A DNA stretch of 64,000 nucleotides from DATGPD01 sp031423015 (GTDB lineage Bacteria > Planctomycetota > UBA1135 > UBA2386), in assembly GCA_031423015.1 (NCBI GenBank), contig JANPER010000035.1:30569-94568 (forward strand). Direction: 5' to 3'. Below the pieces are notes generated by a model, which made no database searches, was not told where the DNA came from, and saw only the letters and a list, made by a program, of their open reading frames with translations. A program made the translations under genes and the position numbers. Shown here piece by piece: positions 52,790 through 60,200 of the stretch (position 1 is its first letter; every line of letters starts with the position of its first letter).

Positions 52790-53703
52790 TCGCCAAGCTC
52801 GCAGCGTTCCTCGCCGGCTGGCGCTTCCCGGCGTGCGCGATCGCGCTATTGGGCGCGCAAGGAGTGACCCTGTTGGCGCTCCTGCTGGCGCCCGCAGCGG
52901 GCGACGGCGCGCTCGGCTTCGCCGATGAGTTCCGCATGTGGTGCTTCGGTTGGGATCCCGCCACCGGGCGAATGCAGTGGGTCGCCGTGTTCACCACGCT
53001 GACGTCGCCGCTCTTGCTCGGCGCACTGCTCCTCGCCACCTGGTGGGATCCGCTAGTAGCGGTCGCACGCTCCGAGCGCGGGGCACTCGCGCGCTGGTGT
53101 GGCGCGTGGGCAACCGTCGGCGCGGCTCTCACCTTGGGCGTCGCGACGCTAGCTGGCGGCACGCCCGCGCAGGGCGAGCTGCCCTTCCCCGCGCAGGCGC
53201 TGCGCATCGCCGTGCCGTTGCGGCCGTTCGAACTCACCGACCACGAAGGCACGCCCCTGCGCAGCAGCGACCTCGCGGGCCGCGTCGTCCTGCTGACCGC
53301 CGTGTACTCGACGTGCGGGTTCACTTGACCAACGCTCATGCGACAAGCCAAGGCCGCGGTCGCGACCTTGAACGAAGCGCAGCAGGCGGAGGTGACCGTA
53401 GTCGGCATCACGCTCGATCCCGGCAACGACACCCCCGATCGGCTGCACCAGATGGCAGAAGGGCACGGCGTGTCGGCGCCGCGCTTCCGATTCGCGACCG
53501 GCGCGCCAAACGTGGTCGAGAGAGTACTCGACGACCTGGACGTGTCGCGCAAGCGTGACCCAACGACCGGCGTCATCGATCACGCCAACCTCTTCTTCGT
53601 GGTCGATCGGCAGGGCCGCATCGCTTACCGGCTCACCATCGGCGAACGCCAGCAGCAGTGGCTCGTCGCTGCCCTGCGCAACCTGCTGGCCGAGACCCCG
53701 TGA
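52786..53703 (+). CDS. SCO/SenC-type copper chaperone selenoprotein (CxxxU) of the NOR cluster
   Basis: ATG 52786 overlaps the subunit I stop. The frame meets TGA at 53326-53328 and continues in frame to TGA 53701-53703 (305 residues). Three N-terminal membrane helices (1-130) precede the SCO domain: FELTDHEGTPLRSSDLAGR, VVLLTAVYSTCGFT-U-PTLMRQ, then VVGITLDPGNDTP and VIDHANLFFVVD. In SCO proteins copper is held by CxxxC plus a distal His; here the first Cys and the His (in VIDHANL) remain and the TGA takes the second Cys. Sec181 is the simplest reading. It would load or reduce CuA of subunit II. Confidence 0.88.
53350..53369 (+). promoter_or_regulatory. Candidate bacterial SECIS hairpin of the SCO-like gene
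   Basis: AAGG-C-CGC pairs with GCG-A-CCTT (7 bp with one C/A mismatch) around the loop GGTC. The loop starts 29 nt after the TGA at 53326-53328, inside the normal bacterial SECIS window. The loop and closing pairs equal those of the peroxiredoxin-like gene at 1402-1415. Confidence 0.55.
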
Positions 53704-55757
53704 CCGCGACCCTCCTTCCGCCACCTCGATCCGAAGCCGACGCCGAGCCCGAAGTGCGCGGCGAACGTCTCCTGCGCCGCCTCGACCGCGGCATGCAGCG
53801 TCTCGACCGCGCCGTGGCAAGCACCGTCTCGCCGGCGCTCAACCCACTGGCGCAGGCCGGAGCAATCGCCAACCTGACCTTCCTGGTCGCCGCGCTCACC
53901 GGCGCCCTGCTGCTGTTTTGGTATGTGCCGAGCGTGCATCAGGCGCACGCATCGATGCGCGCGATCGAGGGGGGCTGGGTGGCCAACTTGATGCGCACCC
54001 TGCATCGCTACAGCTCGGACGCCTGCATGCTCTTCGTGCTGATTCACGCCTGCAAGATCATCGGCGCGCGACGCTTCACCGGCCCGCGCTGGCTGGCCTG
54101 GGTCACCGGGCTGGCGGCCCTGTCGCTGATCGGAGTGACTGGCTGGCTCGGCTACTGGTTGGTCTGGGATCAGCCGGCGCAGCTCGTCGCCCAGGGCACG
54201 TCGCGCATGCTCGACGTGCTGCCGATCTTCCTCACGCCGCTGTCGCGCTCGTTCCTCACCGACGGGACCGTCAACTCGCTCCTGTTCTTCGTGGTGTTCT
54301 TCGCGCACATGCTGCTGCCCATGGGCGTGGTGGTCGCGCTGTGGCTGCACCTCGCCCGTCTCAGCCGTGCGCGCTGGATGACGCCGCGTCGCTTGACCTG
54401 GTGGGTGGTCGGGTCTCTGGTGCTGATCTCGCTGCTGTTCCCCGCGACCGCGGGCGATCCGGCGCAGATGGCGATGGTGCCAAAGCGCGTGCAACTCGAC
54501 CTGTGGTACTTGCTGCCGATCTTGATCACCGAGCGCCTGAGCGGCGGCATGGTGTGGACCGTGCTGCTGGTGGCCGGGGTCCTCGTGGCGTCGGTGCCGT
54601 GGTGGATGGCGCGCCGCAAGGTGCGCGTCGCCGTGGTCGAGAGCAGTCGTTGCAACGCGTGCACGCAGTGCTCACAGGATTGCCCGTACGAGGCGATCAC
54701 CATGGTGCCGCGCACCGACGGCAAGCAGCTGCCGTCGCAGGCGCAGATCGACCCCGCGCGCTGCGTCGGCTGCGGGATCTGCTCGGGGTCATGCGATTCT
54801 GCCGCCATCGGCCTCGATTGGTTCGGCGTCATCGACCAGCGCCAGACCTTGGACCGCTGGCTCACCGATGCGCCTGGCGTCGGCATCGCGTTCGTGTGCG
54901 CGCACTCGGTCGGCAGCGAGCTGCACATCGATCCCGGCACCGGCCGCTGCGCCGAGCTGCCCGGTTGGCGCGCCATGGTGGTGCCATGCGCCGGGTGGGT
55001 GCACGCGCTGACGGTCGAGCGCTGCCAGCGTCGGGGCGCGACGCAGGTGGTGATCGCCGCGTGCGGCGACGGTGACTGCCGCTACCGCGAGGGCCCGACA
55101 TGGTTGCGCCAACGCCTCGACGGTGAACGGTTGCCATCGCTGCGCCCGGACAAGGCTGACCGCGAGCGCGTACACGTCGTGGCCTTGCGGCATGGCGAGA
55201 CGGCGGCACTCACCGAGCGCGCGAACGCTTTGTTGGCTGGAGCCGATGTCGCGACCCGGCCCCGGCGCGTGCGGCGAGCCGCCGGCTCAGCCCTGCTGTG
55301 GATAGCGCTCGCGGGCGCCACCGTACTCGGAAGCTGGATCCCGTACGGCAGCCGCGAACCGGCCGCGCCGACGCTGGTCGTCAGTTTTGAGCACGCCGGC
55401 CAGGTCGGCGAAACCGTGCAGCTGCTCAGCGCGCAGGAACAAGCCGAACTGCCCGTGCATATGCGCCGCGATCGCATCGTCGAGCGCCGGCGCGCGCCGG
55501 TTCGCCTGCGCGTGCGGGTGGACGGCACCGAGGTGCTCGCTGAGACCTACGCGCCGACCGGCGTGTGGGCCGACGGCGTGAGCACCGGCATCGCGACGCT
55601 GCCCGTTGCGGCCGGGGCGCACCGCATTGACCTCATGCTCGGCGACTCGCTCGACCCTGACGAGTGGCGCTACGTCGATGCGCACGACGTGACCTTCGTG
55701 GCTGGCGAACGCCGCGTCGTGCTGTTCGAGCGCGGCCGCGGCTTTGCCTGGCCGTGA
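53700..55757 (+). CDS. Cytochrome b / 2x[4Fe-4S] / MvhD-like fusion, proposed electron donor to the NO reductase
   Basis: 685 residues from GTG 53700, overlapping the SCO stop (GTGA). Residues about 50-300 are a cytochrome b6-like bundle with two H-x13-H heme pairs (HRYSSDACMLFVLIH and HMLLPMGVVVALWLH). Two 4Fe-4S motifs follow: CNACTQCSQDCP and CVGCGICSGSCD. Then comes an MvhD (hydrogenase/Hdr delta-subunit) domain: MVVPCAGWVHAL, VIAACGDGDCRYREGP. A final membrane helix (LLWIALAGATVLGSWIPYG) leads to a 110-residue beta domain. The arrangement suggests quinol or ferredoxin/Hdr-linked electron flow through b hemes. I know no named protein with this full layout. Confidence 0.85.
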   Translation: MTATLLPPPRSEADAEPEVRGERLLRRLDRGMQRLDRAVASTVSPALNPLAQAGAIANLTFLVAALTGALLLFWYVPSVHQAHASMRAIEGGWVANLMRTLHRYSSDACMLFVLIHACKIIGARRFTGPRWLAWVTGLAALSLIGVTGWLGYWLVWDQPAQLVAQGTSRMLDVLPIFLTPLSRSFLTDGTVNSLLFFVVFFAHMLLPMGVVVALWLHLARLSRARWMTPRRLTWWVVGSLVLISLLFPATAGDPAQMAMVPKRVQLDLWYLLPILITERLSGGMVWTVLLVAGVLVASVPWWMARRKVRVAVVESSRCNACTQCSQDCPYEAITMVPRTDGKQLPSQAQIDPARCVGCGICSGSCDSAAIGLDWFGVIDQRQTLDRWLTDAPGVGIAFVCAHSVGSELHIDPGTGRCAELPGWRAMVVPCAGWVHALTVERCQRRGATQVVIAACGDGDCRYREGPTWLRQRLDGERLPSLRPDKADRERVHVVALRHGETAALTERANALLAGADVATRPRRVRRAAGSALLWIALAGATVLGSWIPYGSREPAAPTLVVSFEHAGQVGETVQLLSAQEQAELPVHMRRDRIVERRRAPVRLRVRVDGTEVLAETYAPTGVWADGVSTGIATLPVAAGAHRIDLMLGDSLDPDEWRYVDAHDVTFVAGERRVVLFERGRGFAWP

Positions 55758-56713
55758 AGGCGACACCTTGCCTCGGCGCGTACCGAGTCCAGGCGAGGCC
55801 AGGTGCAGGGTCGCGCAAGTCACCGAACCAGGGCAACTCCGCATGGACCATTCTTTAATTCGCTGCCACTCTGCGATGTGGCAGCACTCACCAGCGCGTG
55901 GCGCCGCAGGCAACCCGAGGCCACCACTCTGTACCGAGTCCTCGCCGAACACCTCGCCACCTTCCTCGCTCGCACCACCGACGACGAGACGCGCTACCCA
56001 CTGCCGCGTTTTGTGGTGCGCGAACTCCGCGACTTCCTCGATTGCGGACAGCTCAGCCGCGGCTTCTGCCGTGTGTATTGTGAGGCGTGTGGCAAAGACG
56101 ATCTCGTCGCGTTTTCGTGCAAACGTCGCGGGATCTGCCCGTCATGCGGGGCGCGCCGCATGGCCGACACCGCTGCTTGGCTGGTCGATCGCGTCATCCC
56201 CGACGTCCCCGTGCGCCAGTGGGTGTTGTCGCTGCCACACCGTGTGCGTTATGCCTGCGCGTTCGACCATCACATTGCGCAAGGAGTGCGCAGGATCCTC
56301 GTCCGCGCCATTGCCAGCTTCTATCGCCGCGCTGTCAGCACCAAGGATGTGAAAGCAAGGGCCGGCGCCATTGTGTTCACCCAGAGATTCGACTCGGCCT
56401 TGCGGTTAAACGTCCACTTTCACGCCCTTTGGCCCGATGGAGTCTTCACGTGTGCGCTCACAGAGCGCAAGCTGAGTTCCATCCCGCGCGCCAAGTCACC
56501 GACGCCGACGTCAGTGACTTGGTGCGCAAGATCCGCAGCCGGGTCCTGCGTTTCCTGCACAGCAAGGGCAGGTTGAATGACATCGACGGCGCCGATTCGA
56601 CGGCGCCCGATGCCTCCCTTCTCGACACGCTGCGCGCCGCCGCGATCCTGGGCAAGACCGCGCTGGGGCCACAGGCTGGTCGCGACGATCCGCGCGTCGG
56701 TCAAGGTACTCAG

Positions 56714-56770
56714 CGCGGCAGAGCCGCAACCAACGAGACGCGAAGTGAGCGCTACGGCGGCTCTGCCGCG
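56714..56770. repeat. Inverted repeat A inside the broken transposase
   Basis: CGCGGCAGAGCCGC (56714-56727) and GCGGCTCTGCCGCG (56757-56770) are perfect 14-bp arms separated by 29 bp. It is the first of three successive hairpins that interrupt the transposase. Confidence 0.75.
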
Positions 56771-56777
56771 AGTCATG

Positions 56778-56859
56778 AGCCGTAAGACGTAAGCCCTAAG
56801 TCCAGATCGCGGTCTGACCGCATCCGCCTGTCCGAGTTCCGAGCTTATGTCTTACGGCT
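56778..56859. repeat. Inverted repeat B inside the broken transposase
   Basis: AGCCGTAAGACGTAAGC (56778-56794) pairs with GCTTATGTCTTACGGCT (56843-56859), 16 of 17 positions. The spacer holds a smaller dyad, GCGGTC-T-GACCGC. The TAAG/TTACG words and low GC differ from all surrounding DNA, so this segment looks acquired. Confidence 0.75.
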
Positions 56860-56873
56860 AACGACTTACGACT

Positions 56874-56924
56874 TTCCACAGCCGAAACATCTTCGCGCTT
56901 CGCGAAGATGCTTCGGCTGTGGAA
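56874..56924. repeat. Inverted repeat C, near-perfect 51-bp hairpin
   Basis: TTCCACAGCCGAA and TTCGGCTGTGGAA (13 bp) enclose ATCTTCGCG and CGCGAAGAT (9 bp) with an AC/GC internal mismatch and loop CTT. It could be a terminator, but its place directly after repeat B within a broken transposase suggests a palindromic mobile repeat. Confidence 0.8.
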
Positions 56925-57243
56925 CTCAGATCGCCGGCGACTTCGCCCGCGGCAAGCTCTGCGCCAACCTCGATGGCTTCTCTCTGCACGCTGGCGTTCG
57001 TGTCGCTGAGTGCAACCGCGACCGGCTCGAACGCCTCTGTCGCTACGCCGCACGTCCACCCATCGTGCATGAGCGTCTGTCGCTGACCGACAGCGGCAAG
57101 ATTCTCTACAAACTGAAAAAGCCATGGCGCGACGGCTCGAGCCACGTGGTGCTCACCCCGCTCACGCTGCTCGAGCGGCTCGCTGCGTTGATTCCCGCGC
57201 CGCGGGCTGGGTTCATATCGCAGCGATGGACGCGCAAGAGGCA

Positions 57244-57280
57244 CCATCGCCCGCACCTGCCTCCAGGTCGCGGGCGATGG
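57244..57280 (-). terminator. Terminator hairpin of the kinase-Kelch-PKD gene
   Basis: CCATCGCCCGCACCTG pairs with CAGGTCGCGGGCGATGG (16 bp with one bulged C, short CCTC loop). It starts 14 bp beyond the stop of the minus-strand gene ending at 57294, as expected for its terminator. Confidence 0.75.
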
Positions 57281-57293
57281 CTTGGCCCTTGGC

Positions 57294-60200
57294 TCACGGG
57301 CCGATCGAGTTGTGCAGTTGGCCGTCGTCGACGCACGGCGGCACGTTCTTGCCCTTGCTCTTAGGCACGCAGACGGTGATCTGGCCGGTGCACTGGCCGC
57401 CGAGGCCGTGGCTGGCGGTGAAACTCACACGGTAGACGCGGCCGTTGCCGTTGCCGCCTCGCTCGGCGCGCAGCAGAACGGTGCCGCCCTGGATCACGGC
57501 GTCCGGCGACGTGTCGCCATCGCCGAGGCCGTTGATCGGCTCGTCCTGGGTGACGCCGGTGATCGTGATCGTGATCGCGTTGTTCTCGGGATCGGTGACG
57601 CCGAGGATCGTCACCGGGATCAGCTTGTGGTCCGGCGGCCAGAGTTCGGCCACGCTCGGCCGCGCAAGGTTGCACAGCGGCATAGCGTTGCCGTCGACGA
57701 CGGTGACATGGACATCGTCGAAGGCGACGCCGCCGAGGCCGTCGGCGACCGCCACGCGGAAGACGAGGATCGCCCCGCCGACACCGACCGCCGGTGCCGT
57801 GAACGTCGGCGTCGCGGTCGCGTCGCCGGCCAGCGTGATCGCGAGTCCACTGGTCTGCAGCCACAGGTAGACAAGCGTGTCGGCGTCGGGGTCACTGCTG
57901 GTGGAAGCATCGAGCGTCACGAGCACCCCTTCGGCTCGCGTCTGGTCAGCGCCGGCGTTCGCGGTCGGCGCGTGGTTCAGGTTCTCGACGGCCACGTTCA
58001 CCGAGTCGGCGCGCACGTCGATGCCATCGCTGACCTGCAGTTGGAACGTCAGCACTTCTCCCCCGGGACCGACCATAGGCGCCGCGAACGTCGGTTGCGC
58101 GGGATTGGCAAGGTTCAGTGCGACGGCGGTGCCGCCGGTCTGGATCCACGTGAAGATGATCGGCTCGGCGTCGGCGTCGTAGCTCGCGGAGCCGTCGAGG
58201 GTGACGGCGCTGCCTTCACTGACCGCCTGGTCGTCACCGGCAAGCGGCACCGGCGGCGTGTTGACGTTCGTGATCGCGACGTCGACCGTGTCGGCAGCGC
58301 TCGTCGACAGGGCGTTGTTGACGACGAGTTGGAAGGTCGCCGTGGCACCACCCGTCGGAACGCCGAGGGCGAGGAACGTCGGACGCGCGGGATCGGCCAG
58401 GTTCAGCAGCACGGGCGGGCCGGCGAGTTGCGTCCACGCGTAGGTGAGCATGCCACAGCCGAGGCTCGGCGAGCCGTCGAGCGTGACGAGCGCTCCCTCG
58501 GGAACGGACTGGTCGTTGCCGGCCTCAGCAACCGGATTGTCGGTCGGGCCGACGCCAACCCGATGCCATTGGGGATGCGCGTACTCCCAGGTATCACCGC
58601 GCGTGGAGGTGGCGTCTATCCCGCCGAAGGCCACGATGCGCTGGCGCGCCGAGTCGTACGCAGCATCCAGGAAGCGTCGTGCGGGAAACCCAGCACCGGC
58701 GATCTGCTGCCAGTCCGTCCCGTCCCATTCCCAGGTGTCCGAGTGGATCGTCGAGGTGCTGTAGATCATGCCAGCGGCCACGACGCTCACACCTCGAGCC
58801 ACGTCATAGGCCATCAGGTGGTGCAATCGGCGCGGCGGGCTGTTGGAGGGGACTCGCTGGCTCCAGTTGGTGCCGTCCCATTCCCAGGTGTCCGCGAGCG
58901 TGGTGCCCGACGGAGGATGCGCACCCCCGAAGAGCACGCAAACGCCTCGGGCGCTGTCGAAGACCATGCGGCCCACGATCCTGGCGGAAGGCGAACTCGC
59001 TGGCGTTCGCAGGGTCCAAGCAGCGCCGTCCCATTCCCATGTCTCCGTGTTCGAATAACCGCCGGCATAGGACAGCCCACTGAAGACGACGGCAACACCC
59101 CGTGTCGAGTCGAAGGCCATGGCGTGGTCTTCCCGTGGGGCCGGACCAGTCGTGCTCTTCAAAGCCCAATTCGAACCACTCCATCCCCAAGTCTCGCCAC
59201 TGAGGAGCGACGGACCCAGGCTACCTCCGAACAGCACGGTCTCACCGCGCACCGCATCGAAGACCATGGCATTGCCCGAGCGTGGCGCTGGTTCACCGAC
59301 CAGCCGGAGCAGCCAGTTCGACCCATTCCACACGGAAGTCGCTGCGATCGGCGTGGAGTCGTAGCCGCCGAACATCACCGTCTCGGCGCGGATCGGGTCA
59401 TAGGCGATCCCGTAGGAGTAGCGTGGGATTCCACAAGCCATCTGCGCGCAGAGCTGTGCGGCCATCGCGAGGGTCATCGCGGCCTTTGTCAGCGGTCGCA
59501 GGGTTGGATGTCGCCAGGTGACGGCGATGAGGTTCTTGAAGACTTGCGGGCAGGAAGGCGTGATTCGATTCCAAAAGGACACGTTGTGTACCTCCATTAG
59601 GTGAGCGAGGGCGGCCAACGGGACGGCCTCGATCGGAACAGAGGAAAGGCCCTGCAGCGCTGCCGCGAATTGTTCACAAAGCACGGCTTCAAGAGGAACC
59701 CGACTAACGAACTCCCGGCGCAACGTGCCGACGCTCTCCTCGGCAGCTGCCTCCCCGCTTTGCGTCGTCACTGCGGAGTCGGCGCGCGACCGCAACACCG
59801 ACACCAACGATCCATCGTCGAACGACGAGCAGTCGAGGGCATCCCGGATGCGCCGCCATCGCCCCTCGGCACCGAGCGAACCCCACCAGCGATCGCTCGC
59901 TGCAATCAAGGCCGCGCGCGCCTTCTTGCTGGACGGACAGAGGCGAACACAGCGGTTGAAACTGGACGCCGCCGCCTCGATCCTGCCATCCGTTTCTAGC
60001 CAACGCGCCCGATGGAAGCAGGCAATGATGTTCGTCCTGCAGCCCTCCTCAAAGTGGCGTTCGGCGTCCGCGGTGCGACCCTCGGCGATGGCCATGTCCA
60101 TGTCGACGCGACTGAGATTGCCGTGCGTATCCTGCAGCGGCTCGCGTCGCGCGCAGTCGAGGAAGCGCCGGCCCTCGCTCAGGTCCCGACACTGGATCGC

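Larger units (their letters stand above)
55850..57227 (+). pseudogene. Broken IS91/IS801-type transposase (Y2/HUH)
   Basis: Frame A (about 55850-56465): ATTLYRVLAEHLATFL, zinc ribbon CEACGKDDLVAFSCKRRG followed by CPSC, and the HUH motif in LNVHFHALWPDG. A frameshift near 56465 moves to frame B: FHPARQVTDADVSDLVRKIR through AAILGKTALGPQAGR, ending about 56690. A hairpin-rich insertion of roughly 210 bp follows. Coding then resumes at 56935 with KLCANLDGFSLHAGVRVAE through PWRDGSSHVVLTPLTLLERL and stops being recognisable at about 57227. The C-terminal 70-100 residues are absent here. Inactive remnant. Confidence 0.85.

Noticed and set aside
1366..53328. General reassignment of TGA to Trp or Gly
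   Set aside because: TGA ends many intact genes in the window (for example at 17023, 51047-adjacent genes and 55757) and Trp is encoded by TGG throughout. Only TGAs at redox or heme Cys positions are read through.
56714..56924. Integron attC site or CRISPR array
   Set aside because: The three hairpins differ in sequence, lack attC simple-site motifs, and are not direct repeats with spacers.
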